Source: Gammaproteobacteria bacterium (GTDB lineage Bacteria; Pseudomonadota; Gammaproteobacteria; Pseudomonadales; Moraxellaceae). From it: a DNA stretch of 32,369 nucleotides. How positions within the stretch are numbered: the stretch's first letter is position 1; every line of letters begins with the position of its first letter. A model generated the notes under the pieces. It was not told where the DNA came from. It saw only the letters and a list, made by a program, of their open reading frames with translations, and made no database searches. Below are positions 16,616 to 26,130 of this stretch, piece by piece. Both the position numbers and the translations under genes were made by a program. The stretch spans positions 1 to 32,369 of the forward strand of contig JAGWUI010000029.1 in the NCBI GenBank assembly GCA_028868515.1, given 5' to 3'.

Positions 16616-18331
16616 TTATGCAGCAGTTTTAACAGGATAGCCGAGTCTTGCTAAGCTTGATTCACCATAACCATAAGGTTGATCGCCAGCCGGCTTCTTC
16701 GTTGCCAAACCTTCAAGGATATAATCTACACAGATGATCGCATCGGTTAGGTTTGCAATTGAACTTGCATCAGGGTGATGATCTGGGCTGAATTTTTCAT
16801 TGATGTACTTGGCTGCGGATTGCAGAATCGCTTGTCCACGAGGAGCATTCAAGAAAGCCATTGCGCCACCGACGGTTTCACAAACCGCAGCAATCCCTTC
16901 AATTTTTTGCAGATCTTTTTCGCTATCTAAATAAGCGAGTAGAGAGTGCATGACATTGGTTAGGTCAAGGCGACTTTCAGCAACAATTAAGCTACGTGCT
17001 TCAACGAGTTGATGCAAAGAAACTTTTAGATTAGTAAATGGCGACATGACCAAACCAGGTGTATGAGTTTGTTCCATCAAGATGATCGCGTTTTCACTAG
17101 CGAGCAAACAATCCATCAGTGAATTGATTTGATTTTCATCAGGTTGTTGTGGCCACTTTTCGACCAGATTGGATTGCTCCAATAAACCTTGTCCTGCTTT
17201 ATTTAAAGTTAACAGGAGTAAGGTATAGCCAAGTTCTTTGAGCTGTTCGCTTAGACTCGTTAAGCCATCGGGTTGCTGTTCTTGATTAACAATTAAATCA
17301 ATGAGCTCTTTGATTTTAAGAATGGATTGATGTGCTAACTCGCTGACATCATGCACCACGCTTTGATCGGGACCAAACAAGAACTGCTTATCTTCTAAAA
17401 CTTCTTGATCAGGCTTAATTTTATTTTCTAAGCCTAATGTAGAAATAATCGTTTGGTAATGTTGCGGTTCAATCGCTGTCATTGTGAGCAAGTCTGAAAT
17501 CGCATTGGTTTGTGATAGTCGGCTGATCGCGCTTGATTTGCGTGCGATACGACGTTCCATTTGCACAAGGACACGTTTACGACCATTCGTCATCATTGTG
17601 CTGGGATTTAGTGTAGATACAACTTGTTTGGCAAGTTGCCAATATAAACCTTCTGCATTCTGTGGTTCACGATCTGCGATTTGTGCAACGGCTTTTTGCA
17701 TATATGCGTAAGCATTGGCTTGCGGTTTTTTTTGTAGGATGCCGTGTAAACCAGCTTGGAATAAGCGCAGAATATTTTTGCGGTCTTTGTCCGTGAGTTT
17801 TTCAGTTGAAATAGCGGGTTTGACTAACGTTGTAATATTGTTCTGAAGCAGGCCATCATTGATGTCATGCAGTAAAAACTCACCTTCAGCAATAGTTGGC
17901 TTATTGAGCAAACGACGCATAATGTTGGTAATTGGTAGAAGTAATTGCGGTGATAATGTTTCACGCAAGAGCACAAACTCAAGATAGCGAGACAATGTCA
18001 TTAAGCTTTCACTGAGTGCAGTGATTTGACTGTCGTCAGTAGAATCTGGATTTTCGGAAATATGGACTAGCATCAGGCGGATAGTATCGGAGAGTTCGAC
18101 TGCACCATCCATTTTGAGCAGTTTTAATACACCTGTTGTTTGTTGCATGCCTTCAGTTGAATCAAAAATCCCTACGGTATTGCTTTGATCAGTCATATAC
18201 AAATTGAGAGCCGCTTCAACTTGAGTCAGTGAGGCGTCAATTTCCGATTTCACGATATATAGTGAAGAAATATCAAAATGCTGACCATCACGTATTGATT
18301 GAGTTTTTTGAGTTGTATCTGATTCAGACAT
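16616..18331 (-). CDS. fimL: FimL-like type IV pilus / twitching regulator
   Basis: A 571-residue cytoplasmic, all-helical protein. The N-terminus (IVKSEIDASLTQVEAALNLY; SESLMTLSRYLEFVLL at about 107-122) resembles P. aeruginosa FimL (about 570 residues), which is related to the N-terminal Hpt-like part of ChpA but lacks the phosphorylatable His. No H-x-x-K/R-G motif is seen here either, consistent with FimL. In Pseudomonas, FimL works with FimV to promote adenylate cyclase activity and twitching motility. There is no pil or chp gene nearby. AAGGAAAGGGAT precedes the ATG, a strong ribosome site. The assignment is from remembered sequence similarity. Confidence 0.8.
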   Translation of the reverse strand: MSESDTTQKTQSIRDGQHFDISSLYIVKSEIDASLTQVEAALNLYMTDQSNTVGIFDSTEGMQQTTGVLKLLKMDGAVELSDTIRLMLVHISENPDSTDDSQITALSESLMTLSRYLEFVLLRETLSPQLLLPITNIMRRLLNKPTIAEGEFLLHDINDGLLQNNITTLVKPAISTEKLTDKDRKNILRLFQAGLHGILQKKPQANAYAYMQKAVAQIADREPQNAEGLYWQLAKQVVSTLNPSTMMTNGRKRVLVQMERRIARKSSAISRLSQTNAISDLLTMTAIEPQHYQTIISTLGLENKIKPDQEVLEDKQFLFGPDQSVVHDVSELAHQSILKIKELIDLIVNQEQQPDGLTSLSEQLKELGYTLLLLTLNKAGQGLLEQSNLVEKWPQQPDENQINSLMDCLLASENAIILMEQTHTPGLVMSPFTNLKVSLHQLVEARSLIVAESRLDLTNVMHSLLAYLDSEKDLQKIEGIAAVCETVGGAMAFLNAPRGQAILQSAAKYINEKFSPDHHPDASSIANLTDAIICVDYILEGLATKKPAGDQPYGYGESSLARLGYPVKTAA

Positions 18332-18420
18332 ATCCCTTTCCTTGCATTGTCAATATTGCTTTACGACTTTCCGTTTTTTGCCGCCTAATCATGGCACGAT
18401 CAACGACACAACTCAATATA

Positions 18421-18449
18421 GAAAAACTATAAAAATTGAATAGTTTTTC
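18421..18449. other. Weak A/T-rich inverted repeat upstream of fimL
   Basis: GAAAAACTA (18421-18429) and TAGTTTTTC (18441-18449) are perfect inverted 9-mers around an 11-nt A/T-rich loop, in the gap between the 3' end of rnhA-dnaQ and fimL. It may end the rnhA-dnaQ transcript (minus strand), but GC content in the stem is low. Confidence 0.35.
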
Positions 18450-18558
18450 ATTCACTTATGATGCTTTGAATCAAAAACTCATTCAGTGGGAACTCAACAA
18501 TAGATTATTGATATTCAGAGGAGTTTTTGAAACGATTGGGTCAGTCATGGTCTTTTGG

Positions 18559-20118
18559 CTATGATGCTGATTGATCTAATTTATGCCAAATCGATACAGG
18601 GCCACCTTTGCCGCCATCGAGTTTTTGTAACCACTCTTGATGTAGTTCAAGTTCTGCATCGCTAGCTTGCACGATTGGCAGGTTTCTTTTAATTAATTTA
18701 CGTTGGGCAGAGGCGACATGGGTATCTTCGCTGTTGTCCATATCCAGCGTGACTTGACCGCCCGTCAGTTGTAAATAGACGTCTGCTAAGATTTCGGCAT
18801 CGAGCAATGCGCCGTGAAATGTTCGATCACGTTCTTTAACGTTATAGCGTTTTGCGAGTGCATCGAGGTTATTTTTTTGACCAGGATGTTTGCGTTTTGC
18901 AATTGCAAGCGTATCGGTGACGGTGACTTTGTCAGCAAGTGGACTACGTCCAGCCATTTCTAGTTCTGCTTCCAGAAACTTCATGTCAAAGCTGGCGTTA
19001 TGTGCAATGATTTCTGCGCCATGCAAAAATTGTTCTAATTCATCAACAATGCTGATAAATAAAGGCTTGTCGCTAAGAAACTCATCACTTAATCCGTGGA
19101 TATCTTGCGAATCCCCAACAGGGCGCTGTGGATTTAAATAAACATGTAAAGAATTGCCAGTCAGCTTACGATTAATCAGCTCAATCACACCAATTTCAAT
19201 AATTCGGTCGCCTGTTTTCGGGTCGAAGCCTGTGGTTTCAGTGTCTAAAATCAGTTGACGCTTACCGCTTGATGTAAATGCATCCAATGGTTCTTTGTTA
19301 TGAGTACGAATAATGCCTTGTGGGGCTGTTTTCATTTCATTTGTTTCAGCAGAAACTTCTGTAGAGCTGGACTTATTATCTAGTTCGTTTGATTGAAATT
19401 CACTTGTTTCGCTGTTGTTGATTTCGTCTGCGTTAGATTGGAGTTCAATAGGGGCTTGATCGTCAGCAAACCATTCTGGTTCCTCAAGATTTTCTTCAAA
19501 GTCTTCATCTGGTGGCAAGAGCAAGTCCATTAATGATGTAGATGGTGTAGTTGTATTTTTTTTCGCCACTTTAGTAATCGCTGTTTCATCTGATTGAGTG
19601 ATGGTGGATGCAATGGTTTGTGACTTATTAGATGTTGCATTTGATGTTGCAAAGGCGGCAGAAGCTCCTTGAGTTTCTAAACCTTGATTGGCGAGTTGGT
19701 CGGCTTTTTCATTACCAGCATGACCAGCATGACCTTTAATCCAGCGCCAATCGATGGTGCGATTTTGGCTGAGTTGATCGAGTTTTTGCCAGAGATCAGC
19801 ATTTTTAACTGCGCCACCGTCACTTTTACGCCAGTTTTTTTTCTTCCAGCCATGAATCCATTCGCTAATGCCTTTTTGTACATAGCTTGAATCCGTCCAT
19901 ACGGTGACAGGAATTTGTGCATCAGTACGCGCTAAACCTTCAATCGCTGCCATAAGTTCCATACGATTGTTTGTCGTTTCAGGTTCACCGCCACAAAATT
20001 CTGCAATTTGACCATCAGCATATTCAATATAAACACCCCAACCACCTTTGCCTGGGTTGCCACGACAAGCACCATCCACATATAAGGTATTTGGTTGTGC
20101 GGTGACAGGTTGTTTCAT
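18559..20118 (-). CDS. Fusion of ribonuclease HI and DNA polymerase III epsilon (RnhA-DnaQ)
   Basis: One 519-residue protein holds two complete enzymes. Residues 8-147 are RNase HI with Asp15 (DGACRGNPG), Glu54, Asp76, His130 and Asp140, which degrades RNA in RNA-DNA hybrids. About 150-285 is a low-complexity acidic and Ser/Thr/Asn linker. Residues 287-450 are a DEDDh proofreading exonuclease (Asp292, Glu294, Asp378, His435, Asp440). The C-terminal tail (455-519) resembles the alpha-binding tail of E. coli epsilon, with QVTLDM (455-460) in place of its clamp-binding QTSMAF. In E. coli, rnhA and dnaQ are separate neighbours. The ATG at 20118 has GGAT 7 nt upstream; an ATG at 20157 would add 13 residues. 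All catalytic residues are intact. Confidence 0.93.
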   Translation of the reverse strand: MKQPVTAQPNTLYVDGACRGNPGKGGWGVYIEYADGQIAEFCGGEPETTNNRMELMAAIEGLARTDAQIPVTVWTDSSYVQKGISEWIHGWKKKNWRKSDGGAVKNADLWQKLDQLSQNRTIDWRWIKGHAGHAGNEKADQLANQGLETQGASAAFATSNATSNKSQTIASTITQSDETAITKVAKKNTTTPSTSLMDLLLPPDEDFEENLEEPEWFADDQAPIELQSNADEINNSETSEFQSNELDNKSSSTEVSAETNEMKTAPQGIIRTHNKEPLDAFTSSGKRQLILDTETTGFDPKTGDRIIEIGVIELINRKLTGNSLHVYLNPQRPVGDSQDIHGLSDEFLSDKPLFISIVDELEQFLHGAEIIAHNASFDMKFLEAELEMAGRSPLADKVTVTDTLAIAKRKHPGQKNNLDALAKRYNVKERDRTFHGALLDAEILADVYLQLTGGQVTLDMDNSEDTHVASAQRKLIKRNLPIVQASDAELELHQEWLQKLDGGKGGPVSIWHKLDQSAS

Positions 20119-20323
20119 AATCATATCCAATGTGGTGAATTCAAAATGCGAGGTCATTATGCCGCATTCTTTGTCTCATGCGTGTGGGAGTATGCTGTAA
20201 AAAATAGTAATTTAGTGTGTTAAAGCAACATTCGCTTACGAGCAAGCAATACAGAGGTCTTGGTTGCAAGGGCGGTATCAGTCTACAATTGCGCGTCTAT
20301 ATGCGCTGAATTGGAAAAAGTAC

Positions 20324-23137
20324 ATGATGTCGTCGTTTTTGTTGCCTGTGCAAGTGAGCACCGATAAAAAGCTTGCAGAGCGTAATCGCGTTTTACCGCG
20401 TCCAATGTTTCAGCGTTATGCGCCATATGCACCACATGCGCTGCTCGTTGCGATTGCAACAATTATGGCGGGTTGTAGCTCAACACCTGTGCAAACGAAT
20501 AGTCATGTCATTCACGGCAAAAAACCAAATTCAGTTCAAAAAAATAAAGTCATTCAAGATGATTTAGATTTAGAAAGCGCGGATTCCATGGAGGAGTTGT
20601 TACAAGCGACCGATATGGATGCAGTGGAAGGTGACCGATTGGCAGTATTGCGCTACGGTAATCTGTGGAAGCGGATACCTGTCGGTTTCCGTATGAATCT
20701 GGATGTAGATAATCCTCGAATTAGTGCCCAACGAAATTGGTTCGTCAGCCGACAGCCTTATATCGATCGTTTGTCTGCACGGGCAAGTCGATATATTTAT
20801 TACACAGTCACTGAGGCGGAGCGTCGTGGGATTCCAACTGAATTAGCGTTATTGCCAGTCATTGAAAGTTCCTACGATCCATTTGCGAGTAGTAATGCTT
20901 CTGCAGCAGGGATGTGGCAATTTATTCCAAGTACGGGCCGTATTTATGGTCTACGTCAAGATCAGTATTATGATGGTCGCCGTGATGTGATGGAGTCGAC
21001 GCGTGCGGCGTATGATTTTTTAACTGGGCTCTATCAGCAGTTTGGTTCTTGGGAGCTAGCACTTGCAGCGTATAACGCAGGTGGTGGTCGTGTTCAACAG
21101 GCGATTAATCGTAATATCGCACAAGGTTTACCAACAGATTATTGGTCACTTAAACTGCCGCAAGAAACCATGAATTATGTCCCGCGTTTTATTGCGGTGG
21201 CTCAGATTATTAAAAATCCAGAAATGTATGGTGTACAACTTCCAAAGATTGCTAATCGTCCACACTTCCGTACTGTAAATATGTCTGGTCCCGTGGATCT
21301 AGAACAAGTGGTGCGTGCTACGGGTTTATCCAGTAAAGAAGTTTTGGAATTGAATCCTGCATTTTTACAAGGAGTCACAGCACCAGTTGCGCCATTTAGA
21401 ATTTTGATTCCAAACACTTTATCGATGTCTGTAGATAGCAAGCTCAAAGCGTTACCTATTGTGGATTCCAGTCGATTTGGTTACACCAGTGGTAATGGTG
21501 GATATTTGGCAATGAACAGCCAACCCATTACTCAGACGATTACACAGACCATCACACGCTCGGGTGGCAGTGATAGCACCACTTCACGAGCCGCAGCGAT
21601 TATGGGGTCAACTGGTATCGGTTCAAACTCAGGAAGCACAAGTACAAGCAATAGCGGTAGCATTGTTCAATCTGTGACAGTGCGTAGTAGTCAAGGAATT
21701 CCTACAGATTCTAGCGCTTTAGCTGCAATGGCAAATCAGGCTGTTGTTCCATCACAGGCGAAGATAGCGAAAGCTGTGGCGAATATTGATTCAGGTGTTA
21801 GTTCTTCAGCCAGTGCAACTTCAAGTGTTGCGGCTGCTGTAGTTCAACCCATCGTTGCAACTTCAACATCTACTGCGACAAAGATGAGTATAACGACTCG
21901 TCCTGCGACAACTGTCTTGAGTAGCGCAACTAATCCAAATATTGCGTCGACGACAACACCAGTGACTCAATCTCCAATCGTTGTTGCACCATCACAATCG
22001 TCTAATATTACACCTGTCTTAGCAATGACGATTGATCAGAAAAGTCCAAGCAATACTGTTTCAGCGTTGAGTCCTTCAGAAAAATCAGCAGTTGTCTCAG
22101 AAATTAAGTCGATTGCACCCGCAAACACTGTGGTGACTGATCCGTTAGATGGCAAGATCCCACTGACTGCGATTCAGACTCAGCAAAGTGTTTTGGATAC
22201 GCAAGGTCAGACAAAAGAACTCAGTTATGAGCAGCCTTATCTGAAATCTCCGACCGCCTTGGATATTAAAGAACATAAGTTACTTCCTGTAGAAACAAAA
22301 ATCGTTGCTGATGTGAAAACGCCTGCTAAACCGAAAGGAGTCCGTACGATCTATACGGTAAAAGCGGGTGATACACTCAATAGTGTTGCGACTAAAACAG
22401 GTCTAAACTGGCGTGAAATTGCAAAATGGAATCAGATGGATGCCAATGCAACACTGATTACAGGTACGCCTCTTTATTTGTATGGCGCAAAGAAGATTGT
22501 TGAAGTTGCACCAACAACTTATGTCGTACAAGCTGGAGATACATTAACTGATGTTGCCGCGCAATTTAATTTAACAACACGTCAGCTTGCTGATCGCAAC
22601 GACCTCAAGGTGACCAGTAATCTGATCAAAGGTGCGCGTTTAAATCTCGTTGAGCGGGATGATAGTACGGCTTCAAATTCAAGTAAGGATAAAGACTCAA
22701 ATAGCAAAGCGGATGATAAGTCGAATGCTCAGGTTAATGTCCCAACGGATGACTACAAGATTAGACGTGGTGATACTTTAGCCAAGATAGCCTCACGCTA
22801 TAACCTGAGTGTTTCTGATTTAGCTAAATTAAATGGTGTTCCTGCAAATCTTGAGTTACAAGCAGGTGATACTTTAAGTGTTCCTGCGGCAGAAAAATCG
22901 ACCAAGCGTGGTAAAGCCGAAGAACAAGCCAATGACTCAAATGCTAAAAAAATCGCGACGAAAGACTACACCGTAAAATCTGGCGAAACCTTAGCACGTA
23001 TTGCAGCAAAGCATGGTTTAACCGTTGTTGCTTTAGCTGACTTGAATAGCATTCCTTCGGATACACGTATTCAGGCGGGTGATACGATTACTGTGCCTGA
23101 TGTCGAAAAATCAGCGAAGAAAAAAGGGCATCGCTAA
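20324..23137 (+). CDS. mltD: Membrane-bound lytic murein transglycosylase D with four LysM domains
   Basis: A predicted outer-membrane lipoprotein of 937 residues; the lipobox IMAGC gives Cys51 as the lipidated residue. The SLT domain (about 150-290) carries catalytic Glu181 in LLPVIESSYDP, plus SAAGMWQFIPSTGR and AAYNAGGGR; it cleaves murein to 1,6-anhydro-muropeptides. Four LysM peptidoglycan-binding domains begin at about 677, 733, 810 and 882 (E. coli MltD has two). Between SLT and LysM lies a roughly 250-residue Ser/Thr/Ala/Val-rich low-complexity linker. The ATG at 20324 has GGAA about 8 nt upstream; an ATG at 20405 would give a more standard 23-residue lipoprotein signal but has no ribosome site. 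The yejA gene starts 31 nt downstream. Confidence 0.93.
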   Translation: MMSSFLLPVQVSTDKKLAERNRVLPRPMFQRYAPYAPHALLVAIATIMAGCSSTPVQTNSHVIHGKKPNSVQKNKVIQDDLDLESADSMEELLQATDMDAVEGDRLAVLRYGNLWKRIPVGFRMNLDVDNPRISAQRNWFVSRQPYIDRLSARASRYIYYTVTEAERRGIPTELALLPVIESSYDPFASSNASAAGMWQFIPSTGRIYGLRQDQYYDGRRDVMESTRAAYDFLTGLYQQFGSWELALAAYNAGGGRVQQAINRNIAQGLPTDYWSLKLPQETMNYVPRFIAVAQIIKNPEMYGVQLPKIANRPHFRTVNMSGPVDLEQVVRATGLSSKEVLELNPAFLQGVTAPVAPFRILIPNTLSMSVDSKLKALPIVDSSRFGYTSGNGGYLAMNSQPITQTITQTITRSGGSDSTTSRAAAIMGSTGIGSNSGSTSTSNSGSIVQSVTVRSSQGIPTDSSALAAMANQAVVPSQAKIAKAVANIDSGVSSSASATSSVAAAVVQPIVATSTSTATKMSITTRPATTVLSSATNPNIASTTTPVTQSPIVVAPSQSSNITPVLAMTIDQKSPSNTVSALSPSEKSAVVSEIKSIAPANTVVTDPLDGKIPLTAIQTQQSVLDTQGQTKELSYEQPYLKSPTALDIKEHKLLPVETKIVADVKTPAKPKGVRTIYTVKAGDTLNSVATKTGLNWREIAKWNQMDANATLITGTPLYLYGAKKIVEVAPTTYVVQAGDTLTDVAAQFNLTTRQLADRNDLKVTSNLIKGARLNLVERDDSTASNSSKDKDSNSKADDKSNAQVNVPTDDYKIRRGDTLAKIASRYNLSVSDLAKLNGVPANLELQAGDTLSVPAAEKSTKRGKAEEQANDSNAKKIATKDYTVKSGETLARIAAKHGLTVVALADLNSIPSDTRIQAGDTITVPDVEKSAKKKGHR

Positions 23138-23168
23138 TCATGATTTCACATGTCCAAGGATGGACACG

Positions 23169-25052
23169 ATGAAATTGGGCTTTTGGCGAGAGTTTGAAAC
23201 GTTTCGACAAACTCAACGCGCTATTTTATTGCTCGTGCTATTGCCATCGCTGACGGTGAGGTCTGCCTGTGCTGCGCCTATCACATCTAATATGCTGACT
23301 TTAGATGATCGAGTGTCATCTTCGTCATTATCCTCTTTGCCTTATAGCAATCCAGATGCACCTAAAGGCGGTGAGTTTTCAACGTATGAGTTGGGAACAT
23401 TTGATAGTTTAAATCCCTTGATTAATACAGGCACACCAGTCAATGGTACGGCCTATCTCTTTGATTCTTTGCTGAGTTCATCTTTAAATGAACCATCTGT
23501 CAGTTATGGTTTATTAGCAGACCAAATCACGCGTGATCCACATGATTCATCATGGATTATTTTTCATCTCAATCCGAAAGCCTATTTCTCGAATCATCAG
23601 CCTGTCACCGCAGATGATGTGGTGTTCACCTTTAATACGATTTTGAGTAAAGGCTCGCCAGGATTAAGGCTTTATTATTCAAATATTCAAAAAATAACTG
23701 CGCTTGATCGTCAGACTGTACGATTTGATTTTAAACATGATCCCGTAACAAAAACGAATATCAAACTCGCATTTGCTGTTGGGCAAATGTCTATTTTTTC
23801 GCGTCAAGATTGGAAAAAACGACCGTTCGATCAAGTATCTATGGTTGCACCATTAGGTAGTGGACCTTATTTACTGGACAAAATAGATTCAGGTCGAAGC
23901 ATTACCTATAGGCGGAATCCTGATTATTGGGCGCGAGATTTGATGATTAATCGTGGTAAATATAACTTTGATCGGATTAAATATATTTATTATCGTGATC
24001 CTGAAGTCGCATTTCAGGGTTTTAAAATGGGTCAATATACATTTCGCGCTGAGAAAACTTCTCAGAATGACGCAAAAAATGATCATTTTTCTGTAATGCA
24101 GCAAGGGTTAGTCACTCAAGAAACGATCCCGAATAAAAATCCAATCACCATGAATGGTTTAGTGTTTAATTTACGCCAAGATAATTTTCATGATCGTCGT
24201 GTGCGTAAAGCATTCACAGAAGCGTTTGATTTTGAATGGTTGAATAAAGCCTTGCTGAATCATCGATATACACGATTACAAAGTTATTTTTTTAATAGTG
24301 ACTTGGAAGCAAAAGGAACGCCGTCAATTGAAGAAATGGCTTATTTAACGCCTTTATTGCCTCAATTCTCATTAGATGAAAAGAATGAAATTTTAAATGC
24401 TTGGTTAGCACCAACCAGCAATGGTGATGGGTTTAATCGTGACAATTTATTGAATGCTCGCCAGCTTTTATTGAATGCGGGTTATCGCTATAAAAATGGT
24501 CAACTCGTTGATGTGCAAGGCAAGATTTATTCAATTGAAATCTTGTGCAAAGATGCGAATTTACAGCGGATATTGTTACCGTATGTTCGAAATCTTAAAC
24601 GCTTAGGTGTGAATGCCACGATCCGTTTAGTCGATACACCACAGTACATTGAACGTGTACGTCGCTTTGATTACGACATGATTGTGGATGAATTTCCGCA
24701 AACATTAACGCCGAATCAAGAACAAATTGGATATTGGGGAAGTCAATCTGCAAATCGTCAGGGCAGTTTGAATACAGCGGGAATTCAGAACTCAGCAATT
24801 GATCAACTTTTAAATAATTTGATGAATGCCCGTGATCGGACGGCTGTGATCACGATTACCCATGCGTTGGATCGAGTACTCCGTGCAGAATATTATATGG
24901 TTCCGCTATATGGTTTGGTGGGTAATCGGGTAATGTATTGGAATCAATACCGTCATCCGAATATCACACCAAACTATGATTTAGGATTGGATTATTGGTG
25001 GATTGATTCTGCAAGTGCAAAGCGCATTAATCAATATATAGGTCATCCATAA
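23169..25052 (+). CDS. yejA: Periplasmic peptide/muropeptide-binding protein YejA
   Basis: A 627-residue extracellular solute-binding protein of family 5 (dipeptide/oligopeptide type), YejA branch. The N-terminal signal peptide runs to about residue 36 (LLVLLPSLTVRSACA, then APITS). The mature domain starts with the YejA-type NPDAPKGGEFSTYELGTFDSLNP. A YejA-like protein binds microcin-type peptides in E. coli, and related Yej systems bind muropeptides. The ATG at 23169 has AAGGA 8 nt upstream. The n-region of the signal peptide (about residues 11-18) is encoded by a copy of the dispersed repeat. It follows mltD by 31 nt and leads into yejB by 1 nt, so the four genes look co-transcribed. Confidence 0.92.
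   Translation: MKLGFWREFETFRQTQRAILLLVLLPSLTVRSACAAPITSNMLTLDDRVSSSSLSSLPYSNPDAPKGGEFSTYELGTFDSLNPLINTGTPVNGTAYLFDSLLSSSLNEPSVSYGLLADQITRDPHDSSWIIFHLNPKAYFSNHQPVTADDVVFTFNTILSKGSPGLRLYYSNIQKITALDRQTVRFDFKHDPVTKTNIKLAFAVGQMSIFSRQDWKKRPFDQVSMVAPLGSGPYLLDKIDSGRSITYRRNPDYWARDLMINRGKYNFDRIKYIYYRDPEVAFQGFKMGQYTFRAEKTSQNDAKNDHFSVMQQGLVTQETIPNKNPITMNGLVFNLRQDNFHDRRVRKAFTEAFDFEWLNKALLNHRYTRLQSYFFNSDLEAKGTPSIEEMAYLTPLLPQFSLDEKNEILNAWLAPTSNGDGFNRDNLLNARQLLLNAGYRYKNGQLVDVQGKIYSIEILCKDANLQRILLPYVRNLKRLGVNATIRLVDTPQYIERVRRFDYDMIVDEFPQTLTPNQEQIGYWGSQSANRQGSLNTAGIQNSAIDQLLNNLMNARDRTAVITITHALDRVLRAEYYMVPLYGLVGNRVMYWNQYRHPNITPNYDLGLDYWWIDSASAKRINQYIGHP
23200..23223 (-). repeat. Copy of dispersed repeat inside the yejA signal-peptide coding region
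   Basis: The sequence CGTTTCGACAAACTCAACGC plus GCTA matches the reverse complement of the 9609 element at 21 of 24 positions. Here it is translated as part of the YejA signal-peptide n-region. It also overlaps a small inverted repeat (AGTTTG...CAAACT with GAAACGTTTC inside) at 23191-23213. Confidence 0.6.
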
Positions 25053-25053
25053 T

Positions 25054-26130
25054 ATGCTGACTTATATTTTAAAAAGATTAGTTCTAATTATTCCTACTTT
25101 ATTTTTTATTATTTTCATCAATTTTGTTGTCATTCAAATTGCTCCAGGTGGACCTGTCGAACAAGCGATTGAACAAGCCAAATTTAGCGGTATTCATGAG
25201 TTAGGCAGTGTAGGTGGTTTAGACCAAACTGGTCACACTAATTCATCTTATGAAGGATCGCGTGGTCTTTCACCTGAAATGCTTGCTCAAATTAAACAAC
25301 AATATGGTTTTGATCATCCTGCTGCTGAGCGCTTTTGGATGATGCTTAAAGGTTATGCACATCTTGATTTTGGGACGAGTTTTTTTAAAGGAAAATCAGT
25401 CCTTGAACTGATGAAAGAAAGGTTACCTGTAACGCTTTCTTTGGGTTTGTGGGGAACATTAATCATCTATTTGATTTCTATTCCACTGGGGATTAGAAAA
25501 GCTGTAAAGCATGGCGAGCATTTTGATCATTGGAGCGCTTTTTTTCTCGTTGCGGGCTATGCTGTTCCCGTATTTATTTTTGCAATTTTATTGATGGCAT
25601 TTTTTGCTGGAGGTTCGTTTTTTAAATGGTTCCCTCTGCAAGGACTGGTCTCTGAGAACTTTGATCAGCTCAGTTTTTTTGATCAAATTAAAGATTATCT
25701 GTGGCATATGACGTTGCCTTTAATCGCGATGACGGTTGGTGGTTTTGCCAAACTGACCTATTTAACGAAATTTTCATTTTTAGAAGAATTACATAAACCG
25801 TATGTGCTTGGCTTACGCGCACGAGGTTTAACCGCCAATCGCATACTTTATCGGCATGTATTTAAAAATGCGATTTTGGTCGTGATTGCAGGTTTGCCAG
25901 ATGCACTGTTGGCTGTTTTTTTGGTGGGTAATTTTCTCATTGAAATTGTATTTAATCTTAATGGTATTGGCTTATTGGGTTTTGAGGCAATCCAACAGCG
26001 AGATTATCCTGTCATTTTTGGAACACTATTTTTATATACTTTAGTTGGTATGTTACTGCGTTTAATAAGTGATATTTTATATCGCTTGATTGATCCTCGT
26101 TTAGATTTTGAGCGGCGAGAATTAAGATGA
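25054..26130 (+). CDS. yejB: Peptide ABC transporter permease YejB
   Basis: A 358-residue inner-membrane permease (BPD_transp_1, DppB/YejB group). A first membrane helix (LVLIIPTLFFIIFINFVVIQ, about 9-28) and the FVVIQIAPGGPVEQ motif characteristic of this group are followed by a periplasmic segment and five more helices. The EAA coupling loop appears as LRARGLTANRILYRHVFKN (about 256-274). It starts 1 nt after the yejA stop and overlaps yejE by 4 nt (ATGA), so translation is coupled. Confidence 0.95.
   Translation: MLTYILKRLVLIIPTLFFIIFINFVVIQIAPGGPVEQAIEQAKFSGIHELGSVGGLDQTGHTNSSYEGSRGLSPEMLAQIKQQYGFDHPAAERFWMMLKGYAHLDFGTSFFKGKSVLELMKERLPVTLSLGLWGTLIIYLISIPLGIRKAVKHGEHFDHWSAFFLVAGYAVPVFIFAILLMAFFAGGSFFKWFPLQGLVSENFDQLSFFDQIKDYLWHMTLPLIAMTVGGFAKLTYLTKFSFLEELHKPYVLGLRARGLTANRILYRHVFKNAILVVIAGLPDALLAVFLVGNFLIEIVFNLNGIGLLGFEAIQQRDYPVIFGTLFLYTLVGMLLRLISDILYRLIDPRLDFERRELR

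Noticed and set aside
16616-18331. FimL-like protein as an Hpt phosphotransfer protein for the hybrid kinase
   Set aside because: No H-x-x-K/R-G motif is present, and the kinase has its own Hpt domain.
22352-23115. Repeated blocks near the 3' end of mltD as a possible tandem DNA repeat
   Set aside because: They are four diverged LysM protein domains; the DNA itself is not repetitive enough.
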